DNA from: Ruminococcus flavefaciens | Lineage (GTDB): Bacteria; Bacillota; Clostridia; Oscillospirales; Ruminococcaceae | Assembly: GCF_900119075.1 (NCBI RefSeq) | Contig: NZ_FPIP01000002.1 | Span: 186,001-250,000 of the forward strand | Direction of reading: 5' to 3' | Length of the DNA: 64,000 bases | Position numbers and translations under genes: made by a program | In this document: piece by piece, positions 1 through 9,775 of the stretch | Layout: every line of letters starts with the position of its first letter | Position numbering within the stretch: the stretch's first letter is position 1 | Notes under the pieces: generated by a model | What the model was told of the DNA's origin: nothing | Databases searched by the model: none | Seen by the model: only the letters and a program-made list of their open reading frames with translations

Positions 1-1
1 C

Positions 2-904
2 AACTATGAGCTGTATATCCATAAGCACATCAAGGATTCCATTGGAAGATACAGGCTTAGCGAGCTGACTACTGCGAAATTTCAGCAGTACTATAACGAA
101 AAAGCTAAGAACGGGCGCCTTGACGGTAAAGGCGGCATGAATCCCAAGTCACTGCGCAATATGCATAATATGCTCCATAAGGCGCTGGATCAGGCGGTAA
201 ACATGGATATGATGCTGAAAAATCCTACGACATATGCAGTTCTGCCAAAGTACCCAAAAAAGGAAATGCGCTTCTTTACTGTTGAGGAGCAGAAACAGCT
301 ACAGGAAGCTATAAAGGGTGACAGGCTTGAAATGCCTATACTTATAGCGCTGTATACGGGTGTCAGACAAGGTGAGCTTCTTGGCTTGAAATGGAAGTAT
401 GTGCACCTTGACTTGAAAGGGGAGAGCTATATACGCATAGTTGAGACTATCAACCGAGTCAAGAATACAGATCCGAGTATACCTACAAAAACGGTTCTTG
501 TAGTGAACAGACCTAAAACCACTCACTCTATGCGTACCATACCGCTTCTGCCGAATATTGCAAGGCGTTTAGCGGAATACAAGGCGGAGCAGGAGCGCAT
601 AAGGAAAGAAAAGGGCTTCCCATATAATGATTATGTGTTTACTGCGACTAATGGTATGGTGCTTGATCCGAGGGACTTCCAAAGAGATTATAAGCTGTTG
701 CTGAAACGTAATGGCATACGGGAAATAAACGTACACGGACTAAGGCATACTTTTGCCACAAGAGCTCTGGAGTCGGGAATGTCGCCTAAAACTCTTTCTA
801 AGATATTAGGCCACAGCAGTGTAGGTTTTACGCTTGATACCTACGCTCATGTCACCGATGAACTCAAAGCCGAGGAAATGGCAGGAATGAACGAGTTTTT
901 ATGA
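2..904 (+). CDS. Tyrosine recombinase/phage integrase, 5' end cut by window edge
   Basis: The open frame runs in from base 2, so the ATG at 137 is internal and the N-terminal arm-binding part is missing. The visible 300 residues hold part of the SAM-like core-binding domain and the whole catalytic domain. The catalytic set is complete: Arg in GVRQGELLGL (visible residue 122), HGLRHTF (His 245, Arg 248), LGHSS (His 271) and the nucleophile in DTYAH (Tyr 281). It should cut and rejoin DNA at an att site and probably marks another integrated element extending to the left. It is a different protein from the integrase at 32520-33983. Two hairpins follow the stop codon. Its target site cannot be seen. 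Confidence 0.93.
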   Translation, partial: NYELYIHKHIKDSIGRYRLSELTTAKFQQYYNEKAKNGRLDGKGGMNPKSLRNMHNMLHKALDQAVNMDMMLKNPTTYAVLPKYPKKEMRFFTVEEQKQLQEAIKGDRLEMPILIALYTGVRQGELLGLKWKYVHLDLKGESYIRIVETINRVKNTDPSIPTKTVLVVNRPKTTHSMRTIPLLPNIARRLAEYKAEQERIRKEKGFPYNDYVFTATNGMVLDPRDFQRDYKLLLKRNGIREINVHGLRHTFATRALESGMSPKTLSKILGHSSVGFTLDTYAHVTDELKAEEMAGMNEFL

Positions 905-916
905 TGAGGATAATGT

Positions 917-942
917 AAGCCGCACTGAAAAGTGCGGCTTTA
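917..942 (+). terminator. Rho-independent terminator after the integrase
   Basis: A 10-bp stem, AAGCCGCACT paired with AGTGCGGCTT, closes a GAAA tetraloop 13 nt after the stop codon. The T-run after it is short. Confidence 0.75.
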
Positions 943-982
943 TCCTTGATTTTGTTATGTAAATGGAAAAGTTTCAATTGTC

Positions 983-1011
983 AAAGTGCTCTATGAGAAG
1001 CACTTTTTTTG
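983..1011 (+). terminator. Second terminator hairpin
   Basis: AAAGTGCT and AGCACTTT pair around an 8-nt loop, followed by a run of T. Together with the hairpin at 917 it isolates the integrase from the protease gene. Confidence 0.7.
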
Positions 1012-1081
1012 TGCCAAATAACCATTTTTATTATATATAGAGCAATAATAATAAAATATTCACAAAATGCAGAAAATAAAA

Positions 1082-1090
1082 TGTTATAAT
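1082..1090 (+). promoter_or_regulatory. Extended -10 element upstream of the protease
   Basis: TGTTATAAT (TGn plus TATAAT at 1085-1090) lies 43 nt before the chosen ATG. No convincing -35 is present 17 nt upstream, so this may be an extended -10 promoter. Confidence 0.45.
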
Positions 1091-1133
1091 TGTATAAAGC
1101 ATATTATTGGCTTTAAGCGGAAAGGGTGTTCTT

Positions 1134-4100
1134 ATGAAAAAACATAAAGTATTATCATGTATTATATCGGCGGCTTTATCCTTCAATATACCTGTAAACT
1201 GCCTGACAGTTTCACAGCCTGTTTTTGCTGAAACAGCAGCAGAGTCGGCCGACATCAGCGGCAGCGAGTATGTCGGCACTGAACACGCATACGATCCGCT
1301 GGCAGAGCTGGAAGCTGAGGAGGCGGAGAAGAAATACAGAGAAAATGCCGATATAGAAGCAAACAAGGTTCTTTTCTCGGTGATCGGCAATAAGGACGGA
1401 TATCTTGATGATAGCAGTGATATCTGCGGCAAATATGAGCTTCACAATATCACCATGATATACGAATCGGGTGAGAACGAGGTCTTTTACGAAGCTGAAA
1501 CTGCCTCTGATGATATCTGGAGTCTTGTGGACGAGCTCTGCGGTGACGAGAGCATTGCTTCGGCAGAGCCTGTCTTTGTGTGGAAGAAGTCCGCGATTGG
1601 CGAGGCTGTAGAGGTATCAGAGGAGGAGTTCAAGCGCGCTTCTCATTTTTCGCTTCTTGATACTGAGAATGTATGGAAAAGTCTGAAGAACAGCAGTGTG
1701 CCAGGTAAAGGCGTAGTTGTTGCTGTAATTGATACAGGTGTGGATTATAACCACAAGGACCTTGCCGACAACATCTGGACCAATCCAAATGAAACTCCCG
1801 GCAACGGCGTGGACGATGACGGCAATGGATATATCGATGATATCCACGGAATAAATGCTATATCATACAGCGGTGATCCTATGGACGACCACGGTCACGG
1901 TACTCATGTTGCAGGTGCTATAGCTATGACCGCAGGAAACGGCGGAGGTATAGGTCTTGCTTACGGAGCAAAGATAATGTGTATAAAAGCAGGCAGTGCC
2001 GACGGAAACTTCGCCAGCAATGATATCGCAAGGGCAATAAAATACGCCGCTGATAACGGCGCAGATGTAATAAATATGTCATTCGGCGGCGAGGAGAAAT
2101 CCACTCTCGTTGAAACTGCACTTAAGGACGCAGCAAAAGATGCTGTTCTTGTGGCTTCGGCAGGTAATGACGGTCTGCCTACAAGCGAAGCTGCTGCAAA
2201 CGGTTACAAGAACTGCAAGGACGTTTATCCTGCGGGATATAACTGCGTTATCGGAGTAATGGCTTCGGATAACAATGATAAACTTGCAAGCTTCTCAAAC
2301 TGGGACTATATCTCTGGCAAGGGATGCGAATACGAAATGGCAGCTCCGGGTACTGAGATCTACAGTACTCTTCCCGATAACAGATATGCGGTCTGGAGCG
2401 GTACATCGCTGTCGGCTTCGTGCGTTTCGGCAGCTGCCGCTATAATCAGAAGCGAGTACCCGAACAAAAACAAATATGACGCCCGCTACATAATGGGACA
2501 GCTTATCAACGCTTCTTCAAGCAAGGCAACTGCCGAGCCTGCGGTAGTAACAACTCCCGTGGTAACTGAATCAGCGACGACTACTGTTGCTAACCCGGTG
2601 ACTACTGTCTCCACAACTACAGTTATCTCCGACGATCCGTTGGTAAACGCTGACGCTGACGGCAGCGGCGGCATTGACAAGAGCGACTTCACAGCTATCC
2701 TTAAAGGTATAGTCGGTCTGAACGATCTTGGCGGCAGCATGGGCGATGTGAACTGCGACGGCTCAGCCGATATGTTTGACGCTGTAAGCGTTCTCAGGCT
2801 TTGCGATTCCAAGGACAATTTAAGTGCTATTATGGATTCGGCTACCATAAGAAAGGAGTATGTGACATTTGATGTCCCGTCAATCGACATAACAGAGGAC
2901 GGCGATTATAAGAATTACAAGTTCACATATAACTCAAATTATCCGTTCAAGGCTGTAACAGGTCAGCTCAAATACAACGGCAAAGCTTATTCGGGCGAGT
3001 TCAAGGAGATAAAGCTTCTGGACTCCACAAGCGGCGATATCATCTATGAGTTCAACCCCGAAAACGGCAAGGTAGCTGCATACAGCGCAAGCAACGAGAC
3101 CAGCGGCAGCTTTACTATTTCGCTGTATGAGGGCAAGGACGGCGCTTACACCATAGATCCAAGCAGCCTTAAGTTCTACGACGAGAATGGCAAGGAATAC
3201 TTAGGCTACAGCCTTGGTATGTTTGATCCTGTGCTGAATATAAAGTCGGCAGCTCAGAGTGTTGCGGCTGTAGGAACTCCCACGGCAGTTGCGGTATACG
3301 ATAAAAAGGTCGAGTATCCACGTCTTAATATCATGGACAGCCTTACAGTTAAGCCTCACCCCGATCTGCGCATTGACGCTGTGGAAATGCTGGAAACAGC
3401 GGATATTTTCGACAGCAACAACGGCGATGGTATTGTTCAGCCCGGGGAGACCGTGGGACTTGGCATATCCCTGTGGAATGGCTGGGGCGCGGCTTCTGAC
3501 GTGAATGTTAAGATAGAAGCTGTCGGCGCCGACGGCAAGACAAATCCGTATGTTGAGGTTCTGGATAACAATATTGATTTCGGTGATATAGCTACGTTCA
3601 GCGGAGCAGATAACGGTCTGACCTACAGTGACGGCAAGGTCAAGAGCATTTCCACGCCTGTTCGTATCAAGGTCAAGGACGACGCTCCTAACGACGGCAA
3701 AATGACGTTCAAAATTACCGTTACCGCCAAAAATGGCTTTGAAACTGAGGATACTGAGACCTATATGACAGATACGGAGTATTCATTTATCGTTCAGCGA
3801 ATCAAGTATCTGAGAGGTAAAATAAAAAAGGATATTACTCTTGATAAATCTTATTTATGGATTATTGACGGTGAAGTAACACTTATGGAAGATGTTATTA
3901 TGACCATAAAACCTGGAACGCAGATACAATTCGGAGGTGAAAGCGATTCAAGGCCCTATCTTGATACAGAATTAGGAGCACTGATTTGTAATGGTACAGA
4001 AAAAAAACCTATTATGATGTTTAAAGGTAATAACCATCCACAACCTGGATTATGTGTAAAACGAACATTTGATACGGATATGAAAGATGAAATAAGCTAT

Positions 4101-7100
4101 ACAAATTTTGTGTTTCTTAATTTAGGTTTAGATTCATGTGATCATTGCATTATTGAAGATTGTTATGTTAATGTTTCGAAAATGACCAATACAATAATAA
4201 AAAATAGCAAAATGTACAATAGTGAATATTATTCTTCATGTGGGGTTACAATAGCAGAAAATTGTTTATTTAATTCAATTGGTGGTTTATATGCAGCAAA
4301 TCACAATCATAATGTTTATGTTGGAGAGATATATCATTCGTTTGAAATTAGGCCTGACAATTTAAACTATAATGCGATTTTGAATAATTATAATGATTTG
4401 AATAATAACTTGCGTAAAGTTAATTATGAATTAATGTGCGACAGAGCAAGAAATAATTATTATGGAACAGAAGATCCTAAATTAATAGGCATACCAGACG
4501 ACGCTATTGAAGAATTTCCAGATATTTATGATTCTTTCTTGACGCTTGATTCACCCGAAATTGAAGATATTTATCCATTCATGACGGAAGCGTTTATAAC
4601 TGACGAGAAAGGCGAGCGTATTGAAAATGCATACCCTGGACAAACATTATTAGTTCATGTAAAGTTTAACCGTGATATGGCAACAGACATTCAGCCTGAT
4701 GTAACGTTAGGAATTCAATGGGATCCAAGAAATGTTTATGCACCTACTAATATCAGCTATATGGAGTACATTGTTGGTGGAGATTGGATATCCGCTAAGG
4801 AATGGGTGGGAAAATGTAAACTTGAAGATTTAGAAAATGCATATTTTGAAAGTGATTGGTATAATGATATAATCAGCGAAGGAAAAGACTATAATCAAAT
4901 TCCACCCCCCAATTTATCTAATGTATTATATATTCGCTCCGAGGGCGCTGTAGCTGCTGATGACCGCTGGCTCGTCACAGGAAACGACGGCGGACGCTTC
5001 GGATTCAACGTGGTAAAGCCTGCAACTATACAGTCTATCACCCTAAAGGGCAGCGGCGCGTCAGGCGCAAATCAACTTACATGGTCGCAGGACGAAATGG
5101 AGACTCTCGCGGGATACAATATTTATCGTTCAACCGATAACCAGTATTTCACCAAGATAAACAAGTCCCTCCTGTCCAACGAGGATTTGCAGTACACCGA
5201 TAAAGATGTTGTCACGGGGCAGAAGTACTATTACTACTACAGAGCAGTTGATACGGATTTCAATGAGTCCAAGCCCTCGAATACTGTTGAGTGTATTCCA
5301 CTGGACAAGGATAAACCGCAGATAGTTCATACTCCTGTAACGGACTCCGAGCCAGATAAGACAATTACTATCAGTGCAAATGTTACCGATAATGTCAAGG
5401 TCGACAGTGTAACCCTGTTCTATAAGTACAGCGATGAACAGGAGTGGAACAGCGAAGCTATGAGGAATCCCTCGGGTTCTATCTACAAGAAGAATTTCTC
5501 CTCATATGAGGTGAGAAAAGGTCAGCTCCAGTATTATATCGAAGCTACAGACGGTATCAACAAGGCAAATGTCGGCAGCAAGGAGGAGCCCTGTGTTATT
5601 GATATCAAGCCATATACGGAGACTACATCTACAACAATAAATACAGCTACAGTAACTACGACAGCAGTTTACGATCCGAATACAATGACAACGACATCGA
5701 CTAACTGGATTTCGCCTGTTACGTCAACAACAGTTTATTCGCCGCCTGTGAATGATAAACAAATCATAAAAAATGTTTATGTATACGGTACAAAAGCCAA
5801 TTCTGAAATGATAATATCAGCTGAAACTGATACAAATATAAGAAATATCACGCTTTATTACAAGTATTCTGATAACAAAACTTGGAATAGCTTGGGAATG
5901 TCAAGCAGTTCTAAGGACTCGTCGTATAAGGCTGTACTTCCTGCTTCTAAGGTAAGAGAAGGCACTCTGGAATACTATATAGAAGCTTCTGACGGTATAA
6001 ATATTGAAAAATACGGCAGCAGAACGGAGCCATATACTGTTAAGGTGACAGCTTCAAGTATCGTAACTCAGACAACGACTACAACTTCGTACAGAACAAC
6101 AACAACAACTACTACTACAACTACAACAACAACTACTGCTACTGCCGAGCTGCCAAAGATATTGAATGTAATTATATCCAAGGCTAAGGTGAATGAGAGC
6201 ATCAAGGCAGAATCAGACATAACAGGAAACGGCGATATAAGCGCGGTTCTGTTCTATAAATATACAGAAGATACCGAATGGAGCAGGGCGAATATGACAA
6301 AGGAAAATGGTTCGACATATAGTGCTTATATTCCGGGATATGAAAGCCGACAAGGAACGCTGCAATATTACGTTGAAGCTTCCTGTGGCAAGAATACAGC
6401 GTATTTCGGAAGTGCAGAAAAGCCGTTCAGAATAGCAGTTGTGCCAGAAACTACTACTACCAAGCTTACAACAACAACTACTACATCGACGACTACTACG
6501 ACACGCATTTCGCCTACTACCACAAGCTCTTCAATAACGTCAACTACAACAGCAACGAGAACTACTTCATCAACATCAAGCAGTTCAATGACAACTTCGG
6601 TAAGCAGTACATCTTCAACGTCAAAACCTGCTTCTTCAACTACCACAAGTACAGGAACTAAGGGAACAACCACATCTACCATAACAAATCCGCCTTTGAT
6701 AACAGGAGACACCTCAATTACAATAAGCGATGCCGAACCGTATAAAATACCGCTTGCACAGAATGAGGGAGTCACATTTGTATCAAACAACACCGATGTT
6801 GCGGTAGTTTCTGCTGACGGTGTCGTTACTCCTGTAGGAGAGGGCGAGGTCATTATCTTCATCATTGATAAGAATAATAATGTGATACGGCTCAAGATAA
6901 CTGTCAGACATAAGGAAAATGCCTATATGCTTGGAGATGTCAATAACGACGGCAAGATAAATGCGGTCGACGCTTCGGAGGTCCTGACCTATTATGCAAT
7001 GATCTCCACAAATCAGAACGGAGACTTCAACGAAGCGCAGAAGCTTGCGGCAGATGTAAATTATGACGGCAAGATAAATGCAGTTGACGCTTCTTGTATC

Positions 7101-7187
7101 CTTTCATACTACGCGTATACTTCTACTGCAAAGGAAACGATCGTATTGTTGGAGGAATACTTGAAAAACAGCATTAATGCAAAATAA
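1134..7187 (+). CDS. Secreted S8 (subtilisin-family) serine protease with two dockerins
   Basis: Multimodular exported protease of about 2017 residues. The start is the ATG at 1134 because AAAGGG lies just upstream and a clear signal peptide follows (KK, hydrophobic core, VFAET cleavage region). The TTG at 1107 is a poorer start. The S8 triad is visible: Asp200 in AVIDTGVDY, His255 in HGHGTHVAG, Ser425 in SGTSLSA, with the oxyanion Asn345 in ASAGNDG. After a Thr-rich linker comes an internal dockerin-like repeat (about 505-565), then a CARDB-like segment, a beta-helix-like segment, an FN3-like domain, three similar beta-sandwich repeats joined by Thr-rich linkers, a BIG2-like domain and a C-terminal dockerin (about 1930-2010) with two DVNxDGKINAVDAS loops. 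Dockerins suggest attachment to a cohesin-bearing scaffold. Bases 3790-4930 differ sharply in composition. Confidence 0.93.
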   Translation: MKKHKVLSCIISAALSFNIPVNCLTVSQPVFAETAAESADISGSEYVGTEHAYDPLAELEAEEAEKKYRENADIEANKVLFSVIGNKDGYLDDSSDICGKYELHNITMIYESGENEVFYEAETASDDIWSLVDELCGDESIASAEPVFVWKKSAIGEAVEVSEEEFKRASHFSLLDTENVWKSLKNSSVPGKGVVVAVIDTGVDYNHKDLADNIWTNPNETPGNGVDDDGNGYIDDIHGINAISYSGDPMDDHGHGTHVAGAIAMTAGNGGGIGLAYGAKIMCIKAGSADGNFASNDIARAIKYAADNGADVINMSFGGEEKSTLVETALKDAAKDAVLVASAGNDGLPTSEAAANGYKNCKDVYPAGYNCVIGVMASDNNDKLASFSNWDYISGKGCEYEMAAPGTEIYSTLPDNRYAVWSGTSLSASCVSAAAAIIRSEYPNKNKYDARYIMGQLINASSSKATAEPAVVTTPVVTESATTTVANPVTTVSTTTVISDDPLVNADADGSGGIDKSDFTAILKGIVGLNDLGGSMGDVNCDGSADMFDAVSVLRLCDSKDNLSAIMDSATIRKEYVTFDVPSIDITEDGDYKNYKFTYNSNYPFKAVTGQLKYNGKAYSGEFKEIKLLDSTSGDIIYEFNPENGKVAAYSASNETSGSFTISLYEGKDGAYTIDPSSLKFYDENGKEYLGYSLGMFDPVLNIKSAAQSVAAVGTPTAVAVYDKKVEYPRLNIMDSLTVKPHPDLRIDAVEMLETADIFDSNNGDGIVQPGETVGLGISLWNGWGAASDVNVKIEAVGADGKTNPYVEVLDNNIDFGDIATFSGADNGLTYSDGKVKSISTPVRIKVKDDAPNDGKMTFKITVTAKNGFETEDTETYMTDTEYSFIVQRIKYLRGKIKKDITLDKSYLWIIDGEVTLMEDVIMTIKPGTQIQFGGESDSRPYLDTELGALICNGTEKKPIMMFKGNNHPQPGLCVKRTFDTDMKDEISYTNFVFLNLGLDSCDHCIIEDCYVNVSKMTNTIIKNSKMYNSEYYSSCGVTIAENCLFNSIGGLYAANHNHNVYVGEIYHSFEIRPDNLNYNAILNNYNDLNNNLRKVNYELMCDRARNNYYGTEDPKLIGIPDDAIEEFPDIYDSFLTLDSPEIEDIYPFMTEAFITDEKGERIENAYPGQTLLVHVKFNRDMATDIQPDVTLGIQWDPRNVYAPTNISYMEYIVGGDWISAKEWVGKCKLEDLENAYFESDWYNDIISEGKDYNQIPPPNLSNVLYIRSEGAVAADDRWLVTGNDGGRFGFNVVKPATIQSITLKGSGASGANQLTWSQDEMETLAGYNIYRSTDNQYFTKINKSLLSNEDLQYTDKDVVTGQKYYYYYRAVDTDFNESKPSNTVECIPLDKDKPQIVHTPVTDSEPDKTITISANVTDNVKVDSVTLFYKYSDEQEWNSEAMRNPSGSIYKKNFSSYEVRKGQLQYYIEATDGINKANVGSKEEPCVIDIKPYTETTSTTINTATVTTTAVYDPNTMTTTSTNWISPVTSTTVYSPPVNDKQIIKNVYVYGTKANSEMIISAETDTNIRNITLYYKYSDNKTWNSLGMSSSSKDSSYKAVLPASKVREGTLEYYIEASDGINIEKYGSRTEPYTVKVTASSIVTQTTTTTSYRTTTTTTTTTTTTTTATAELPKILNVIISKAKVNESIKAESDITGNGDISAVLFYKYTEDTEWSRANMTKENGSTYSAYIPGYESRQGTLQYYVEASCGKNTAYFGSAEKPFRIAVVPETTTTKLTTTTTTSTTTTTRISPTTTSSSITSTTTATRTTSSTSSSSMTTSVSSTSSTSKPASSTTTSTGTKGTTTSTITNPPLITGDTSITISDAEPYKIPLAQNEGVTFVSNNTDVAVVSADGVVTPVGEGEVIIFIIDKNNNVIRLKITVRHKENAYMLGDVNNDGKINAVDASEVLTYYAMISTNQNGDFNEAQKLAADVNYDGKINAVDASCILSYYAYTSTAKETIVLLEEYLKNSINAK
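3790..4930 (+). other. AT-rich compositional island inside the protease gene
   Basis: Between about 3790 and 4930 codon use switches to A/T-ending codons in a frame that stays open, then returns abruptly to GC-ending codons at about 4935. The island encodes a beta-helix-like segment with Asn/Tyr-rich repeats. It reads like a domain acquired by recombination. Confidence 0.6.
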
Positions 7188-7205
7188 AAGTAATATAACG
7201 AACAA

Positions 7206-7232
7206 ATCCCGAGCCATATGGCTCGGGATTGT
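7206..7232. terminator. Terminator between convergent genes
   Basis: ATCCCGAGCC and GGCTCGGGAT form a perfect 10-bp stem on an ATAT loop. It lies between the protease stop and the 3' end of rfbB, has T-rich sequence on both sides and can serve both strands. Confidence 0.85.
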
Positions 7233-7283
7233 TTATATGTTTGATTGTTGAATGACTATATAAAGTGTATTAGAAGGTTTCTA

Positions 7284-8312
7284 TCACACCTCTGCACGGT
7301 TGCCGTACATCTTCTCATAGTAATTCTGGTACTCGCCGCTGATGATAGTCTCCCACCACTCACGGTTCTCAAGGTACCACTTGATAGTCTTCTTGATACC
7401 GTCCTCGAACTTTGTCTCAGGCAGCCAGCCAAGCTCGTTGTGTATCTTTGTAGGATCGATAGCGTAGCGCATATCGTGTCCCTTTCTGTCCTCAACGTGT
7501 GTGATAAGGCTCTCAGGCTTTCCAAGCTCCTTACAGATGAGCTTAACGATATCAATGTTCTTCATTTCGTTGTGACCGCCAACGTTGTAAACCTCGCCTA
7601 CCTTGCCCTTATGGATAATAAGGTCGATAGCGCGGCAGTGATCCTCAACATAGAGCCAATCACGAACATTAAGTCCTTCACCGTAAACCGGGAGAGGCTT
7701 GTCTGCAAGAGCATTTGCTATCATAAGAGGAATAAGCTTCTCCGGGAAGTGATAAGGTCCGTAGTTGTTTGAACATCTTGAAATAGTCACAGGAAGACCA
7801 TAAGTTCTGTTATATGCCATAACAAGAAGGTCAGCACCAGCTTTTGATGAGCTGTATGGGCTGCTTGTATGGATAGGTGTAGTCTCTGTGAAGAAGAGGT
7901 CAGGTCTGTCGAGAGGGAGGTCTCCGTAAACCTCGTCTGTAGATACCTGATGATATCTCTGGATACCGTACTTGCGGCAAGCGTCCATAAGAACTTGTGT
8001 ACCGAGTATATTTGTCTGAAGGAATATCTCGGGATTCTCGATTGAGCGGTCAACGTGTGACTCAGCTGCAAAGTTTACAACTATATCGGGCTTTTCTTCC
8101 TCGAAGAGCTTGTAGATAGCTTCTCTGTCGCAGATATCAATCTTTACGAAACGAAAGTTAGGGTTCTTCATTACAGGCTCAAGCGTTGAGAGATTGCCTG
8201 CATATGTAAGCTTGTCCAGACATACGATTCTGTAGTCAGGATATGTATCAAGCATATGGAATACGAAATTTGAGCCGATAAATCCGGCTCCACCGGTTAC
8301 AAAAACTGTCAT
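7284..8312 (-). CDS. rfbB: dTDP-glucose 4,6-dehydratase
   Basis: Converts dTDP-glucose to dTDP-4-keto-6-deoxyglucose, using tightly bound NAD, in nucleotide-sugar synthesis in the cytoplasm. It is an extended SDR of 342 residues, the usual length. The Rossmann motif GGAGFIGSN is at residues 7-15. The family-specific TDE triad is seen in STDEVYG (residues 124-130), and the catalytic YSSSK has Tyr153 and Lys157. It lies 12 nt downstream of rfbA and is co-transcribed with it. The epimerase and reductase that would complete dTDP-rhamnose (rfbC, rfbD) are not in this window, so the end product may be another 6-deoxysugar or the missing genes lie elsewhere. Confidence 0.96.
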   Translation of the reverse strand: MTVFVTGGAGFIGSNFVFHMLDTYPDYRIVCLDKLTYAGNLSTLEPVMKNPNFRFVKIDICDREAIYKLFEEEKPDIVVNFAAESHVDRSIENPEIFLQTNILGTQVLMDACRKYGIQRYHQVSTDEVYGDLPLDRPDLFFTETTPIHTSSPYSSSKAGADLLVMAYNRTYGLPVTISRCSNNYGPYHFPEKLIPLMIANALADKPLPVYGEGLNVRDWLYVEDHCRAIDLIIHKGKVGEVYNVGGHNEMKNIDIVKLICKELGKPESLITHVEDRKGHDMRYAIDPTKIHNELGWLPETKFEDGIKKTIKWYLENREWWETIISGEYQNYYEKMYGNRAEV

Positions 8313-8324
8313 TATATTAACTCC

Positions 8325-9212
8325 TTAATATTTGATTTTGCCCTCAGCAAGCTTTTTTAAATGAGCGCCGTAAGGTGATTTGCCGTATTTTTCAGCAGAC
8401 TTCATAAGCTCTGTGTTATTTACCCAGCCATTGACGAAAGCTATTTCCTCGGGAGCTGAGATAACGATTCCCTGACGTTTCTGAACTATCTGAACAAAGC
8501 TTGTCGCTTCTGTGAGACTGTCCATAGTACCTGTGTCGAGCCATGCAAATCCTCGTCCGAGAAGCTGAACATCGAGACTTTTTTCTCCGAGATACATATC
8601 ATTGAGAGTGGTTATTTCAAGCTCTCCGCGAGCAGAAGGCTTGACCTGCTTAGCTTTTGCGCTGACTCCAGCAGGGTAGACATAAAGACCTGTAACAGCA
8701 TAATTGCTCTTAGGCTCAGCAGGCTTTTCTTCAATGGATATAGCCTGACCGTTATCATCGAACTCAACAACGCCAAAGCGCTCGGGGTCTGAAACGTAGT
8801 AGCCAAATACAGTTGCACGATGGTTATCTTCAGCGTTTGCCTTTGCAGCACGGAGAAGTGTTCCGAAGCCGTTGCCGTAGAAGATGTTGTCTCCCAGAAC
8901 CATTGCGCAGGCGTCATCGCCTATGAACTCTTCACCGATAATAAACGCCTGAGCCAGTCCGTCAGGAGTCGGCTGTTCCTTATAGCTTAAATTGATACCG
9001 TACTGCGAACCGTCACCGAGAAGTCTCTCGAAGTTCGGAAGATCAGTCGGTGTTGAGATAATAAGGATATCCTTGATACCTGCAAGCATAAGCGTTGACA
9101 TAGGATAAAAGATCATTGGCTTATCATATACAGGCAGGAGCTGTTTGCTCGTTACCAGCGTCAGCGGATAAAGCCTTGTGCCGGAGCCTCCGGCGAGAAT
9201 TATTCCTTTCAT
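8325..9212 (-). CDS. rfbA: Glucose-1-phosphate thymidylyltransferase
   Basis: Makes dTDP-glucose from dTTP and glucose 1-phosphate, the first step before RfbB. At 295 residues it is full length. The nucleotidyltransferase signature [11 protein letters not shown] is at residues 8-18, followed by [12 protein letters not shown] and the metal-binding region around LGDNIFYG. It is preceded by a clear Shine-Dalgarno sequence (AAGGAG on the minus strand) and a sigma-70-like promoter at 9315-9343. It is first in a two-gene operon divergent from the large polysaccharide operon, consistent with supplying a deoxysugar to that polymer. Confidence 0.97.
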   Translation of the reverse strand: MKGIILAGGSGTRLYPLTLVTSKQLLPVYDKPMIFYPMSTLMLAGIKDILIISTPTDLPNFERLLGDGSQYGINLSYKEQPTPDGLAQAFIIGEEFIGDDACAMVLGDNIFYGNGFGTLLRAAKANAEDNHRATVFGYYVSDPERFGVVEFDDNGQAISIEEKPAEPKSNYAVTGLYVYPAGVSAKAKQVKPSARGELEITTLNDMYLGEKSLDVQLLGRGFAWLDTGTMDSLTEATSFVQIVQKRQGIVISAPEEIAFVNGWVNNTELMKSAEKYGKSPYGAHLKKLAEGKIKY

Positions 9213-9314
9213 TGAATTTACTCCTTAACAATGTTTTTATGTAAGCAAAATAAAAAACGTCTTTATCTTATTTAATTAAATAGCAATTGTAATTAATAAA
9301 AAATCACTTTTTAC

Positions 9315-9343
9315 ATTATACATCATTATATGCCAAAAATCAA
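9315..9343 (-). promoter_or_regulatory. Promoter for rfbA-rfbB
   Basis: On the minus strand TTGATT (9343-9338) and TATAAT (9320-9315) are separated by 17 nt, about 100 nt before the rfbA start. The AT-rich stretch 9344-9740 between the divergent promoters shows no other recognisable feature. Confidence 0.65.
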
Positions 9344-9740
9344 TGGTATAAAGCTGATTTCATGGATTTATCAGCATATAAAGGTGTTTATCCGATGTAT
9401 TTTAGCAGTTATGCCGAGTATTCATAATAATGAATTCAGAAAGTAAAATATGCATTTACATAACACTTTACGCAGAGTTATATAATTATATATTATATCA
9501 TTATCAGAATTTTAATTTAGCAAAATCCGTTAAAAATAGAAATATATGTTTGCAAAGTCGGAAGAATCGGCAAGAAGTTAAGATATAATGAACGACATAT
9601 AATGATATACAAATATTAAATAATGTCCGTGTTTTGACTTTGAGTATATTTTTTTATGCCATTTTAACAGTGGGCTATGAAATATTTTTGTTTAATATGA
9701 CAAAAATATTTGTGAGTTTAGAATTCCCTAATTTTTACGC

Positions 9741-9769
9741 TTGCTTTTTTTTTTGCCAAAGGGTATAAT
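9741..9769 (+). promoter_or_regulatory. Main promoter of the polysaccharide operon
   Basis: TTGCTT (9741-9746), 17-nt spacer, TATAAT (9764-9769). Transcription would start near 9776 and leave a leader of about 220 nt before the first gene. Confidence 0.7.
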
Positions 9770-9775
9770 TGAAAC

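Noticed and set aside
6368-6895. Val-rich minus-strand frame opposite the Thr-rich linkers
   Set aside because: It is the antisense of ACN repeats. The same applies to 60998-61309 opposite the linker of the second dockerin protein.
9344-9740. Possible small genes between divergent rfbA and the glycan operon
   Set aside because: Very AT-rich with no frame of useful length and no start signal.
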